The translations under genes were made by a program, and so were the position numbers. DNA of 64,000 nt from Pseudomonadota bacterium (lineage in GTDB: Bacteria; Chloroflexota; UBA6077; JAJPGT01): positions 1-64,000 of the forward strand of contig JAJPGT010000100.1 in assembly GCA_021325655.1 (NCBI GenBank), given 5' to 3'. Positions 9,158 to 17,486 of the stretch are shown in pieces. Under the pieces are notes generated by a model that made no database searches, was not told the origin of the DNA, and saw only the letters and a list, made by a program, of their open reading frames with translations. Numbering within the stretch: the stretch's first letter is position 1; every line of letters starts with the position of its first letter.

Positions 9158-9898
9158 GTGTTCGAGCTGATCCCGGCGATCGACCTGCAGGGCGGCCGCT
9201 GCGTCCGCCTGCTGCGGGGCGACTTCGGCCAGGCCACCGTGTACGGCGACGACCCGGTCGCCCAGGCGCTCGCCTGGCAAGCGGCGGGCGCCCCGCGGCT
9301 GCACGTCGTCGATCTCGACGGCGCCCGCGCCGGTGCGCCCGCGCACCTGGAGGTGATCCGCGCCATCACGCGCCGGCTGCAGATTCCCGTCCAGGTGGGC
9401 GGGGGGCTGCGGACGACCGCGAGCGTCGAGCGGGTGCTGCGCTACGGGGCGGACCGGGCGATCCTCGGCACCGCGCTGCTGGAATCGCCGCGCACCGTGG
9501 CCGCCTGTGTTCGGCGCTTCCCGGAGCGAGTGGTGGCCGGGATCGACGCCCGCGACGGCCGGGTTGCGGTGCGCGGCTGGCTCGCCCAGAGCGACACCTC
9601 CGCGCTGGCGCTGGCGCGGCGGCTGGCGGAGCTCGGCTTCCAGCGCGTCATCTACACCGACATTGCACGGGATGGTGCGCTGGCTGGGCCGAACCTGGAG
9701 GCGCTGCGCGAGATGGTGCAGCGCTCCAACCTGCGGGTGATCGCCTCCGGGGGGATTCGCAGCGTGGCGGACCTGCTGGCCGTGCGCGACGCAGGCGCGG
9801 AAGGGGCGATCGTCGGCCGGGCGCTGTATACCGGAGACGTGGCACTCGGCGAGGCGCTTGCCGTGCTGCGGGAGAAAGAAGTCACTCATGCTCGCTAG
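9158..9898 (+). CDS. hisA: phosphoribosylformimino-5-aminoimidazole carboxamide ribotide isomerase
   Basis: The protein has 246 residues from GTG 9158, chosen because it begins the conserved Phe-Glu-Leu-Ile-Pro-Ala-Ile-Asp strand and sits 7 bases after hisH. HisA catalyses the Amadori isomerisation of ProFAR to PRFAR, the fourth step of histidine synthesis. It is a beta-alpha barrel with the two expected catalytic aspartates (Asp9 and Asp130) and phosphate-binding Gly-Gly motifs in both halves. An upstream ATG at 9104 would overlap hisH by 47 bases and add an unrelated tail. The gene overlaps hisF by 11 bases. Confidence 0.95.
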   Translation: MFELIPAIDLQGGRCVRLLRGDFGQATVYGDDPVAQALAWQAAGAPRLHVVDLDGARAGAPAHLEVIRAITRRLQIPVQVGGGLRTTASVERVLRYGADRAILGTALLESPRTVAACVRRFPERVVAGIDARDGRVAVRGWLAQSDTSALALARRLAELGFQRVIYTDIARDGALAGPNLEALREMVQRSNLRVIASGGIRSVADLLAVRDAGAEGAIVGRALYTGDVALGEALAVLREKEVTHAR

Positions 9899-10664
9899 AC
9901 GGATCATCCCCTGCCTGGACGTGAACGCCGGGCGGGTTGTCAAGGGCGTCACCTTCACCGACCTGCGCGACGCGGGCGACCCGGTGGAGCTGGCGGCACT
10001 GTACAACCAGGAGGGCGCGGATGAGCTGGTGTTCTACGACATCACCGCCTCGGCCGAGGGGCGCGGGGCGATGATCGACGTAGTGGAGCGCACCGCGGCT
10101 AACGTGTTCATCCCGCTGACGGTGGGCGGCGGGGTACGCACCGTCGAGGACATGCGCCGGCTGCTGCGGGCGGGCGCCGACAAGGTCTCGATCAACACCG
10201 CCGCGGTGCAGGACCCCAGCCTGATCGGCCGGGGCGCCGACGCCTTCGGCACCCAGTGCATCGTGCTCTCGCTCGACGCCCGCTGGAATGGTGAGTACTA
10301 CGAGGTGGTCACCCACGGCGGCCGCCGCCCAACCGGGCGTGACGCGGTGGAGTGGGCTTACGAGGGGATGCGCCTGGGGGCCGGCGAGGTCGTCGTCAAT
10401 AGCATCGACGCGGACGGCACCCAGGCTGGCTACGAGCTGCGGCTGACCCGGGCGATCGCTGACGCGGTGAGCATCCCGGTCGTCGCCAGTGGCGGGGCGG
10501 GGACGATCGAGCATCTGCGCCAGGCGCTGATGGAGGGCGGGGCCGATGCCGCCCTGGCGGCGAGCATCTTCCACTTCGGCACGATCCGCATCGGCGAGGC
10601 GAAGCGCCAGCTCGCCAACGCTGGCGTCCCCATCCGGCCCGCGCCGGCTGTGAGCAGCCGATGA
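9888..10664 (+). CDS. hisF: imidazole glycerol phosphate synthase, cyclase subunit
   Basis: The protein has 258 residues. HisF joins PRFAR with ammonia supplied by HisH, giving imidazole glycerol phosphate and AICAR. Asp11 (Cys-Leu-Asp-Val-Asn) and Asp130 (Leu-Ser-Leu-Asp-Ala) are the two catalytic acids at their standard positions in the barrel. The start ATG 9888 lies inside hisA and is preceded by GGAGAAAG. The gene ends in ATGA, sharing bases with hisIE, so the block is translationally coupled. Confidence 0.96.
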   Translation: MLARRIIPCLDVNAGRVVKGVTFTDLRDAGDPVELAALYNQEGADELVFYDITASAEGRGAMIDVVERTAANVFIPLTVGGGVRTVEDMRRLLRAGADKVSINTAAVQDPSLIGRGADAFGTQCIVLSLDARWNGEYYEVVTHGGRRPTGRDAVEWAYEGMRLGAGEVVVNSIDADGTQAGYELRLTRAIADAVSIPVVASGGAGTIEHLRQALMEGGADAALAASIFHFGTIRIGEAKRQLANAGVPIRPAPAVSSR

Positions 10665-11281
10665 GCGATCCGTTCCCACAGGTCCAGTTCGGCCCGACCG
10701 GGCTGGTCCCGGCCATCGTCCAGGACGCGCGCAGCCGCCAGGTGTTGATGGTCGGCTACATGAACCAGGAGGCGCTCGTGCGCACCCGCGACACCGGCCT
10801 GGTCTGGTTCTACAGCCGCAGCCGCGGGCGGCTCTGGCAGAAGGGCGAAACCTCCGGCAACGTGCTGCGCCTGGTTCGCCTCACCGCGGACTGCGACGGC
10901 GACGCGCTGCTGGTGGAGGCCGAACCGGCCGGGCCAACCTGCCACACCGGTGCCACTAGCTGCTTCCATAACCCGCTGCTCGGCGCACCGGCCGAGGACC
11001 CGAGCGCGACCGCGGCGGAGCTGCTGCGGGTCATCAAGCAGCGGCAGGCGGAGCGACCGGAGGGCTCGTATGTGGCGCGGCTGTTCGACGGCGGGGTAGA
11101 CCGCATCGCCAAGAAGGTGGCCGAGGAGGCGGGCGAGGTCATCATCGCGGCGAAGAACGCCGACCCGGCGGAGCTCACCCGTGAGATGGCCGACCTGTGG
11201 TTCCACTGCTACGTGCTGCTGGTGCAGGCGGGCGTGGAGCCCGAGCAGGTCTGGGCCGAGCTCACCCGGCGCCGGAAGTAA
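10661..11281 (+). CDS. hisI: bifunctional phosphoribosyl-AMP cyclohydrolase / phosphoribosyl-ATP pyrophosphatase
   Basis: The protein has 206 residues in a HisI-HisE fusion. The N-terminal half (to about 112) carries the metal-binding Asp-Cys-Asp and Cys-His-Thr-Gly region of the cyclohydrolase. The C-terminal half (about 117-206) has the Lys-Lys-Val-Ala-Glu-Glu-Ala-Gly-Glu helix and downstream acidic residues of the MazG-like pyrophosphatase. It performs the second and third steps of histidine synthesis. The start overlaps the hisF stop as ATGA. hisG, hisD, hisC and hisB are not in the window, so the pathway is split across the genome. Confidence 0.95.
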   Translation: MSDPFPQVQFGPTGLVPAIVQDARSRQVLMVGYMNQEALVRTRDTGLVWFYSRSRGRLWQKGETSGNVLRLVRLTADCDGDALLVEAEPAGPTCHTGATSCFHNPLLGAPAEDPSATAAELLRVIKQRQAERPEGSYVARLFDGGVDRIAKKVAEEAGEVIIAAKNADPAELTREMADLWFHCYVLLVQAGVEPEQVWAELTRRRK

Positions 11282-12056
11282 TCTCGCTCGTGCCTGAGGA
11301 CGGCAATCTCGCGAAGGGGCGGACGAAGCCGCCGGTGGGCCAGCCCCCGTCTCAGCGCAGCGGGCCCCGGGCAGCATCGACGGCCCGTTTGCGGAAGGAA
11401 GCCCCGGCGCCGTTCCTGCCCACGCCATCCCCGAACCACCGGCGGAGGTCCGCGCCAACCCGTTAGCACGGTTGCGCTTCGGGCAGCACTGGAGAGCGCC
11501 TCGCAGCAGGCTTTCCACGCACGCCCGTGTAACTTCTCTGTTGTACCGTTGGCGACCGTCGGACAGGAAACCCACCCACCTGCCGCGCCACCCAGGAGCC
11601 GGCGAAAGAAGCTTCCCGACGAGCACAGCGGGGCGGTTCGGGCTAAACGCCCCCACAGCGTCCGACTCAAGCTGTTTGACTGCCGGGTGCTTCAGGCCGA
11701 AGAAGATGTGGTGGACGTCATGCGGCTGCTGCGGGCGCATGGCCTGGCTCCAGTCCGGAGCAGCGGGAGCACCCGCAGGCCCGCATCCTGTTCGAGCTGA
11801 GCGAGCTGCCGTCGGACCTCGAGGCGCTGCTGGCCAGGCTGGCGCAGCAGCACCCGCGGCTGTCGTACCTGGTGCTGCCGAAGCTGGCGGGCGAGCAGTC
11901 GCCCCCTCATCCAGCCGACTGAGAGCAGCCTCTGGGTGTGCCGCTCGGCACCGCCCTGACTTCAGCGAAACCCGGGCCACGCTGCGCGGGCCGCTGGAGT
12001 CGGGGCACTGGTCGCCCGGGGGCCTGAGCTGACGAGTGGCCTGGGCCGAGTGGGAA
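11282..12056. other. 775-base gap between hisIE and yqhQ
   Basis: No intact recognisable gene lies here. Base composition is similar to that of the flanks. The only segment with protein-like character is about 11640-11922 on the plus strand, described separately. I see no tRNA, palindromic operator or T-run terminator. Confidence 0.5.
11549..11922 (+). pseudogene. possible frameshifted gene remnant
   Basis: One frame reads a short helical stretch ending Asp-Val-Met-Arg-Leu-Leu-Arg-Ala-His-Gly-Leu (about 11711-11746) and then degenerates. A different frame from about 11755 to the TGA at 11920-11922 reads about 55 residues with heptad-like Leu spacing (Phe-Glu-Leu-Ser-Glu-Leu, Leu-Ala-Arg-Leu-Ala). 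Joining them needs a frame change near 11750. I do not recognise the family. A chance GC-rich open frame is a real alternative. Confidence 0.25.
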
Positions 12057-13007
12057 TCAGCTCCCTGCGGCGGGGCTCACCTGCTCCGCCGCGACGCTCG
12101 CCTCTTCCGCCTCGGCCTCCAGCCGGCGCACCTCCTGGAACGAGGCGACCGCGACCTCGATCATGTCCGGCTCCGGCCGCTTGGTCGTCAGCGCCTGGAG
12201 CAGCAGGCCGGGCGCGACCAGCAGCCGCACCAGGAAGCTCTTCTCGTAGTTGGTGCCGCCGAAGCGCAGGATCTCGTAGGCGATGCCGGCGATGACGGGC
12301 ACGAGGATGACGCGGCTGACGATGCGGGTGAGAATATCCGGCGTCCCGACGATGGCGAACACGATGATGGACACCGCGATGACCAGCAGCAGAAAGGCGG
12401 TACCACAGCGCGGGTGGGCGGTGGGGTATTTGGAGATCGCCTCCGGGGTGAGGGGGTCGCCGTGCTCGAAGGCATGGATGGTCATGTGCTCGGCGCCATG
12501 GTACTGGTAGACGCGGCGGATATCGGGGGTGAAGCCGACCAGCCCGACGTAGCCCACCAGCAGCCCGAGGCGGATGAGCCCTTCCACCAGATGGCTCCAG
12601 AACGAGGGCGCTACCGCCCGCTCATACAGGCCGACGAGCAAGAGCGGAACCACGAAGAACAGCCCGATCCCGAACACCAGCGCCAAGACGATACTGCCCC
12701 AGGTGGCGGCTTTCATCCCGCTGGACTTCGGCTGCGACTCCTTCCCCTCCTCGCGCATTGCGACATCGGCGGAGAAGGTGAGCGCCGCCAGCCCCAGCAC
12801 CAGCGAGTCCCAGAGCATCGTGATCCCACGCAGCAGGGGGATCTTGGCGATGACGCCACCGTACAGATGCACCGGCAGCGGCTCGGAGTGCAACACGATC
12901 GATTTGTCCGGCGCCCGAACCGCCACGGCCATGAAGCGCCGGCCGCGGATCATGACCCCTTCGAGCACCGCCTGCCCGCCATAGCCGAGCCGTGGAGTCG
13001 CGCTCAT
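12057..13007 (-). CDS. yqhQ: DUF1385 family membrane protein (YqhQ-like)
   Basis: The 316 residues start with the conserved Gly-Gly-Gln-Ala-Val-Leu-Glu-Gly-Val-Met-Ile-Arg-Gly motif, then an Arg-Gly-Ile-Thr-Met-Leu-Trp motif and about five hydrophobic segments. A conserved Tyr-His-Gly-Ala-Glu-His region and a His-Pro-Arg-Cys-Gly-Thr site lie between them; these polar motifs suggest a catalytic or metal site at the membrane. The family is widespread near rpmE and prfA in Firmicutes and Chloroflexi, but its biochemical role is unknown. The gene is separated from rpmE by a strong terminator, so it probably has its own transcript. GGGGA lies 4 bases before the ATG. Confidence 0.88.
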   Translation of the reverse strand: MSATPRLGYGGQAVLEGVMIRGRRFMAVAVRAPDKSIVLHSEPLPVHLYGGVIAKIPLLRGITMLWDSLVLGLAALTFSADVAMREEGKESQPKSSGMKAATWGSIVLALVFGIGLFFVVPLLLVGLYERAVAPSFWSHLVEGLIRLGLLVGYVGLVGFTPDIRRVYQYHGAEHMTIHAFEHGDPLTPEAISKYPTAHPRCGTAFLLLVIAVSIIVFAIVGTPDILTRIVSRVILVPVIAGIAYEILRFGGTNYEKSFLVRLLVAPGLLLQALTTKRPEPDMIEVAVASFQEVRRLEAEAEEASVAAEQVSPAAGS

Positions 13008-13011
13008 CGTG

Positions 13012-13049
13012 TCCCCAACAAAAGAAGAGGGGCGAGACTCTCGCCCCTC
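13012..13049 (-). terminator. intrinsic terminator of the rplU-rpmA-rpmE transcript
   Basis: A 10-bp stem (13027-13036 with 13040-13049) with a 3-base loop is followed on the minus strand by CTTCTTTTGTT. It lies 31 bases past the rpmE stop and just before yqhQ. Confidence 0.85.
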
Positions 13050-13080
13050 GTACGCAGCGTACGTCTCTAAGCCGACGATT

Positions 13081-13287
13081 TTACCGCTTCGCGGTCTCCT
13101 GGCGGCGGCGGAATCGCTCGACGCGCCCGCCGGTGTCGACCAGGCGCTGCTCGCCCGTGAAGAACGGGTGGCAGTTCGAGCAGACGTCGACCCGCAGCAT
13201 CGGCTTGGTGGACCGGGTGACGAACGTGTTGCCGCAGGCGCAGTGCACCTGGGCCACGCCGTACTCCGGGTGAATTCCAGGTTTCAT
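13081..13287 (-). CDS. rpmE: 50S ribosomal protein L31
   Basis: The protein has 68 residues. It is the zinc-binding (type A) L31, with Cys-x-Cys near residue 17 and Cys-x-x-Cys near residue 37. L31 bridges the two subunits at the central protuberance. The N-terminal Met-Lys-Pro-Gly-Ile-His-Pro is diagnostic. GGGGAG precedes the ATG. It is last of the L21-L27-L31 group, 15 bases after rpmA. Confidence 0.97.
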   Translation of the reverse strand: MKPGIHPEYGVAQVHCACGNTFVTRSTKPMLRVDVCSNCHPFFTGEQRLVDTGGRVERFRRRQETAKR

Positions 13288-13302
13288 GGCTCCCCTATCT
13301 AC

Positions 13303-13575
13303 CTAACTCGGTACTGTCTCCTGGACCGCGAAGACGCTGACCTTCTTGCGGTCCTTGCTGGCCCAGCCGAAGCGCACCTGGCCATCGATCAGGGCGAACA
13401 GCGTGTGGTCCCGCCCCATCCCGACGTTCTCACCGGGCCGGATGCGCGTTCCGCGTTGGCGAACGATGATCGAGCCCGCCCGGATGACCTGGCCGTCGCC
13501 ACACTTGACACCCAGCCGCTTGCCGGCGCTGTCGCGGCCGTTGCGCGAACTGCCAACGCCCTTCTTATGCGCCAT
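13303..13575 (-). CDS. rpmA: 50S ribosomal protein L27
   Basis: The protein has 90 residues beginning [10 protein letters not shown], the conserved L27 tail that reaches the peptidyl-transferase centre. No cleavable N-terminal extension of the Firmicutes type is present. The start lies inside rplU (11-base overlap), so the two are coupled. L27 stabilises tRNA acceptor ends and assists 50S assembly. Confidence 0.97.
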   Translation of the reverse strand: MAHKKGVGSSRNGRDSAGKRLGVKCGDGQVIRAGSIIVRQRGTRIRPGENVGMGRDHTLFALIDGQVRFGWASKDRKKVSVFAVQETVPS

Positions 13576-13894
13576 CGGAAGTCTCCCGCTGAATCTCGGT
13601 GATGCGCACCCGGGTGAACTTCTGGCGGTGGCCAGTCTTTCGCCGGTAGCGCACCTTCGACTTGTACTTGAAGACGATAATCTTGTCGCCCTTGACCTGG
13701 CCGACGACCTCGGCGAGCACGCGAGCCCCGGGCACGACCGGCTGGCCAATCACCGCGTCGCCGTCGCCACCGAGCATCAGCACTCGGCCCAGCTCGATCG
13801 TGTTCCCCTGCTCGGCGTCGAGCAGCTCGACGTCCAGCGTGTCGCCTGGCTGCACCCGATACTGCTTCCCACCGGTTTCGACGACGGCGTACAT
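13565..13894 (-). CDS. rplU: 50S ribosomal protein L21
   Basis: The protein has 109 residues starting [12 protein letters not shown], the L21 hallmark. The C-terminal half holds the basic [11 protein letters not shown]-x-Gly-His-Arg-Gln rRNA-binding stretch. It binds 23S rRNA and is an early assembly protein. GGGAG lies upstream of ATG 13894. A promoter and a leader hairpin lie between it and scpB. Confidence 0.97.
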   Translation of the reverse strand: MYAVVETGGKQYRVQPGDTLDVELLDAEQGNTIELGRVLMLGGDGDAVIGQPVVPGARVLAEVVGQVKGDKIIVFKYKSKVRYRRKTGHRQKFTRVRITEIQRETSDGA

Positions 13895-13927
13895 GTTGCT
13901 CCCGCGCGTGTCAGCAGGCAAAGAAAT

Positions 13928-13945
13928 CCGCGGGCAGACCCGCGG
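13928..13945 (-). promoter_or_regulatory. hairpin at the 5' end of the rplU mRNA
   Basis: A 7-bp all-GC stem (13928-13934 with 13939-13945, 4-base loop) is followed on the minus strand by ATTTCTTT. It begins about one base after the predicted start site. It could be the terminator of scpB, an L21-type autoregulatory leader, or both. Confidence 0.6.
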
Positions 13946-13952
13946 CATGGTT

Positions 13953-13982
13953 ATTCTACCAGGCGAAACGTCATGCGTTCAA
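13953..13982 (-). promoter_or_regulatory. predicted sigma-70-type promoter of rplU-rpmA-rpmE
   Basis: TTGAAC (13977-13982) and TAGAAT (13953-13958) are separated by 18 bases on the minus strand. The -35 overlaps the last codons of scpB. Confidence 0.65.
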
Positions 13983-14500
13983 CCTGATGGCCCGGCCGGA
14001 TCCAGCCGCGGCAGCTCCGCCAGCGAGCTGAGGCCCAGGTACTGCAGGAACGCCACCGTGGTGCCCAGCAGCGCCGGCCGCCCCGCCGTCTCTTTGCGCC
14101 CGACCTCTTCGATCAGGCCGCGTGCCAGCAGCGTCTGCACCGCGCGGTCGCTCGAAACGCCGCGAATCGCGTCGATCTCGGCGCGGGTGATCGGCTGGCG
14201 ATAGGCGACCAGGGCGAGCACCTCCAGCGCCGCCTTGGAGAGGCGCGCCGCCTCCGGCTGGCCGAGCAGCCGCCGCACGTACGGGGCAGACTCGGGCGCG
14301 GTGGCGAGTTGGAGCACGTCGCCATGCCGCTGGAGCCGTAGCCCGGGCGGCGGGCAGGCGTGCAGCCGTTCCGCCGCGGCCTGCACCTCCTCCAGTGGCC
14401 GCTGCAGTGCCCGGGCGGCCGCTGCCAGCGGGAGCGGCTCGGACGAGACGAACAGGAGCGCGACCAGGTGCGGTAGCAGGTCGTCCTGCGCCTCTACCAC
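13979..14500 (-). CDS. scpB: segregation and condensation protein B
   Basis: The protein has 173 residues from GTG 14500. ScpB joins ScpA and SMC in the bacterial condensin that compacts and segregates chromosomes. Two winged-helix domains are visible: an N-terminal dimerisation domain to about residue 85, and a second with the diagnostic Leu-Glu-Val-Leu-Ala-Leu-Val-Ala-Tyr-Arg-Gln-Pro-Ile-Thr-Arg-Ala-Glu-Ile motif near 92-109. Family members are usually 180-200 residues, so this one is compact. The start overlaps the upstream membrane gene by 7 bases. scpA is not adjacent, unlike the common scpA-scpB arrangement. Confidence 0.9.
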   Translation of the reverse strand: MVEAQDDLLPHLVALLFVSSEPLPLAAAARALQRPLEEVQAAAERLHACPPPGLRLQRHGDVLQLATAPESAPYVRRLLGQPEAARLSKAALEVLALVAYRQPITRAEIDAIRGVSSDRAVQTLLARGLIEEVGRKETAGRPALLGTTVAFLQYLGLSSLAELPRLDPAGPSG

Positions 14501-17430
14501 CGACCCCCTCCGCCGGCGGGCGTGCCCCCACGGTGCGAACGCTCGCGCCGGGCTCGGACCAGCGGCCAGGCGGCCAGGGCGACGACGCTGAGCAGCGAGA
14601 GCGCGGTCAGGCCGGCGCCCAGCAGCAGCGAGCGAGGGGTGTACCAGAGCTCGACCACATGCTCGCCCGGGGGCACACGCACTGCCCGCAGCAGCAGATC
14701 GGCTCGGGCGACCGGCGTCTCGCGGCCATCCAGCCGCGCCGTCCAGTCGGGAGTGTAGGCGTCCGCCAGCACCAGCCAGCCCTCCTGCCGGGCGGCCAGG
14801 CGGAGGCGGACATACTCGGGCTCCAGCGTCTCGATCGCGACGTCCTCGCCCGCCACGGTTCCGGCGTCGAGCGGGGCCGCGCCAGGCCCCGGGGCGAGCA
14901 GCACCTGCCGGCGCGGATCGAAGTCCGGCGCCCGCATCGCCTGTACTGCCCGATCGTCGTCCAGCACCGCCGCCCGATGCACCAGGTAGGCACGCGGCAG
15001 CACGTCGGGATACTCGTACACCTTCATGTCGAAGAACAGCGTGCGCCGAAGATGGTCGTCGAGCACCAGGGACTCGCTGTGCCCCGCCTGGGTGTCGATG
15101 AGCGACGCCGCCCGCACCGCGAGCACGCCACTGCTGCCGCTGGCGCGAACGCGCAGCGCACGCCACTGGTGCCGCGGGACATCGATTCGGGCCAGATACT
15201 CCTCCGGTTGCCCCGGAGCGGTCCAGGCGCTTGGATGAACCACGGTGAGGCGGGAGCCGGGCGCGAGACCCTGCGGACCAGCCTGCTCGTCAGCGGTCTC
15301 CCAGCCGGCCCGCAGCAGGATGCGCACAATATCGCCCGCGGCGTCTTCGAGCTCGAGGGTGCCAACCGGCGTGCCGGCCGCGACGTCGCGAACCCCGGCC
15401 AGCGCGCTGATGAGCCCCACCTGGTTCGCTGGCATTGTGGGCAGGCGCCGCAGCTCGAGCATCTGGCCGGGCTCCAGCCGCGCCTCGATCGACCGGTCGT
15501 AAGTGATGCCGTCCACCGTCGCGTCTTTGATCTTGTTGTCGAGAATGTAGCGCAGGTTCAGCAGGTCCAGGTAGCGCCGCTCGGGGATGGTGGTCAGCCG
15601 GCTGAGCAGCACCCCGTCGCTGCGGACGCGCTCCGGCGGGATCAGGACGGAGCTCAGCTCGACGAAGTCTTTCAGCGGCAGCACGCCGCCGTCGTAGCCG
15701 TCCGCCGAATCCAACCCGTACTCGGTCGGAAGATTCGGCATCAGGATCTCGTTCCACTTCGTCGCCACCAGGAAGTTGTAGAGCGCCTGGGGCGGGAGCG
15801 TCGCGTACTGCTTCTGATAATCGGGCGTCTCCTTGACCTCGTAGTCCTCCCGCGCCACGCTCAGCATCCGGCCCGGTGTCGGCAGCGACTGGAGGAAGAG
15901 CGTGCTGCTGCGCGGGTCGCCGTACGCCGCGGCGGGGATGGGCTCCTGGGGTGGGATGACGGGCCGCTCCAGCCAGAGCTCTAGCGCCGTGAGCACCACC
16001 AACAGCGCCGCCATCTCCTCGCGCCGGCGCAGCCGCCAGCCGATGAACGCCAGGGTGAGTGTCAGCATCCCGATCCAGGCCCACTCGGCGACGATCCGGC
16101 GCGGGACGGGATCCGCCCCGCGAAGCTGCCAGACCAGCAGTGCTAGAACGCTGAGCCCGACCGCCACGACCCGGAGCAGGCTAGCCGGCGTGAGCCAGCG
16201 GTGGATATGGCTGCCGACGCCAGCCCAGCGCGCGCCGGGTGTGGCGGTCGGGCGCAGGCCGTGCCGGACGACGTCCAGCCCGATCGCCGCGAGCGAGGCG
16301 AGCCCGAAGCTGACGACGAACAGCCAGCGCGCCGGGACGCGAAAGGCGCTCAGGCCCGGCACAAGCTTGAACAGCAGCGGATACAGCGGGTTCGCGTCGC
16401 CGATCGCCAGAAACAGCCCCAGCGCCACGACGAGCGCGAGCGGCACCACCGCGCGATGCCGGGCCAGCGCCAGCGCCAGCAGCGCCAGCGCCAACGGGAT
16501 CACCCCGATGTGGCCAAGGTACTCCGTGCTCGGCAGCGGCGCGCCCAGCTCCGGCAGGAGTGCCCGGGGCAGCAGCTTGAGCGGTAGCGACACCGCCACC
16601 GCATCGGCGTAGTCGATCCCACCGCCACGGATGCCAATGCGGGCCAGCGAGAGCGTGGGCAGGAGCTGCACCGCGGCCAGCCCCGCGCCGAGAGCCGTGA
16701 TCCCGGCGAGCGCCGCCAGCGCCACCCCGAGCTGGCGCAGCGTTGCCGCTGGCATACAGCACACCACCCAGATGCCGACGACAACCAGGGCCATGTACGC
16801 CTCTTGCGGATGCCCGGCCAGGAGCTGCAGCGCGAGCACCACTGCCGCGGCCGCGGCCAGCGCCGGCGAGCGCCGCCGAATCGCGCGATCGCCCAGCAGC
16901 AGCAGGAGCGGCAGCCAGGCCGCCGTCTCCACCTGGTTCAGGTGTCCCGCCTGGCCGGCGAGAAAGCCGCCGAGCATGAACGCCAGCGCCCCGAGCAACG
17001 CCCCCAGCCGGCCGACCCCAAGCGTGGCCTGCGCGTAAGCGAAGAAGAGCAGGCCGGCCAGCGCCAGGTGCAGCGTCAGGCTCAGCGAGTAGGCGAAGGG
17101 GACCGTGACGAGGTTGAAGAGCAGGGTGAACGGATAGAACAGCGCCACCTGGGGATTGGCCAGCAGCGGCGTGCCCAGGAAGGCGCGCGGGTTCCAGAGC
17201 GGGAGCTGGCCGGCGGCGAGCCGCTCGGCGGCGTAGGCGTGCAGCGGGTAGAAGTAGACGAAGGTGTCGTAATCGGCCTGGATGCGGCCCTCGAACAGCA
17301 GAACGCGCTCGCGCAGCAGCGCCAGGGCGGCGAGCGCGACCGGCGCGGCGATTCGCCAGGGCCAGGCTCGTGCTCGCTCAGCGACCGGCGCGGCTCTCGC
17401 GGCGGTGACGATAGCAGAGGGGACACGCAT
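14494..17430 (-). CDS. YfhO-family polytopic membrane protein, probable glycosyltransferase
   Basis: The 978 residues contain about a dozen membrane segments in the first 480 positions, then a large extracytoplasmic region and a final helix. The first loop contains Asp-Tyr-Asp-Thr-Phe with Pro-Leu-Trp-Asn-Pro, typical of YfhO proteins. The C-terminal domain carries Thr-Pro-Asp-Trp and Leu-Asp-Gly, the same signature seen twice in the giant protein at 1287-7040. B. subtilis YfhO is implicated in lipoteichoic acid glycosylation. The protein follows a GT2 that could charge a lipid carrier for it. The start ATG has no clear Shine-Dalgarno sequence. Confidence 0.75.
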   Translation of the reverse strand: MRVPSAIVTAARAAPVAERARAWPWRIAAPVALAALALLRERVLLFEGRIQADYDTFVYFYPLHAYAAERLAAGQLPLWNPRAFLGTPLLANPQVALFYPFTLLFNLVTVPFAYSLSLTLHLALAGLLFFAYAQATLGVGRLGALLGALAFMLGGFLAGQAGHLNQVETAAWLPLLLLLGDRAIRRRSPALAAAAAVVLALQLLAGHPQEAYMALVVVGIWVVCCMPAATLRQLGVALAALAGITALGAGLAAVQLLPTLSLARIGIRGGGIDYADAVAVSLPLKLLPRALLPELGAPLPSTEYLGHIGVIPLALALLALALARHRAVVPLALVVALGLFLAIGDANPLYPLLFKLVPGLSAFRVPARWLFVVSFGLASLAAIGLDVVRHGLRPTATPGARWAGVGSHIHRWLTPASLLRVVAVGLSVLALLVWQLRGADPVPRRIVAEWAWIGMLTLTLAFIGWRLRRREEMAALLVVLTALELWLERPVIPPQEPIPAAAYGDPRSSTLFLQSLPTPGRMLSVAREDYEVKETPDYQKQYATLPPQALYNFLVATKWNEILMPNLPTEYGLDSADGYDGGVLPLKDFVELSSVLIPPERVRSDGVLLSRLTTIPERRYLDLLNLRYILDNKIKDATVDGITYDRSIEARLEPGQMLELRRLPTMPANQVGLISALAGVRDVAAGTPVGTLELEDAAGDIVRILLRAGWETADEQAGPQGLAPGSRLTVVHPSAWTAPGQPEEYLARIDVPRHQWRALRVRASGSSGVLAVRAASLIDTQAGHSESLVLDDHLRRTLFFDMKVYEYPDVLPRAYLVHRAAVLDDDRAVQAMRAPDFDPRRQVLLAPGPGAAPLDAGTVAGEDVAIETLEPEYVRLRLAARQEGWLVLADAYTPDWTARLDGRETPVARADLLLRAVRVPPGEHVVELWYTPRSLLLGAGLTALSLLSVVALAAWPLVRARRERSHRGGTPAGGGGRW

Positions 17431-17486
17431 ACGTTGTTGCTAGGGAGGCCCGAGCCACGCCCGCGACGCGCCGCAGGACGCTGTCC

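Noticed and set aside
7360..9369. Minus-strand open frame of 669 codons opposite prfB, hisH and hisA
   Set aside because: It is antisense to genes with clear catalytic motifs. Its composition (Arg, His, Gln, Leu) is the reverse-complement shadow of high-GC codons and it matches no family.
11209..11980. Minus-strand frames covering the gap after hisIE
   Set aside because: They are open mainly because of GC content, have no start context and no family-like motif; the plus-strand fragment looked slightly better and is reported with low confidence.
12036..13070. Plus-strand frame of 344 codons opposite yqhQ
   Set aside because: The minus strand encodes the full DUF1385 signature; the plus frame is His/Gln/Asp-rich shadow.
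13928..13945. T-box or other named riboswitch before rplU
   Set aside because: The leader is only about 50 bases, too short for a T-box, and only one stem is present.
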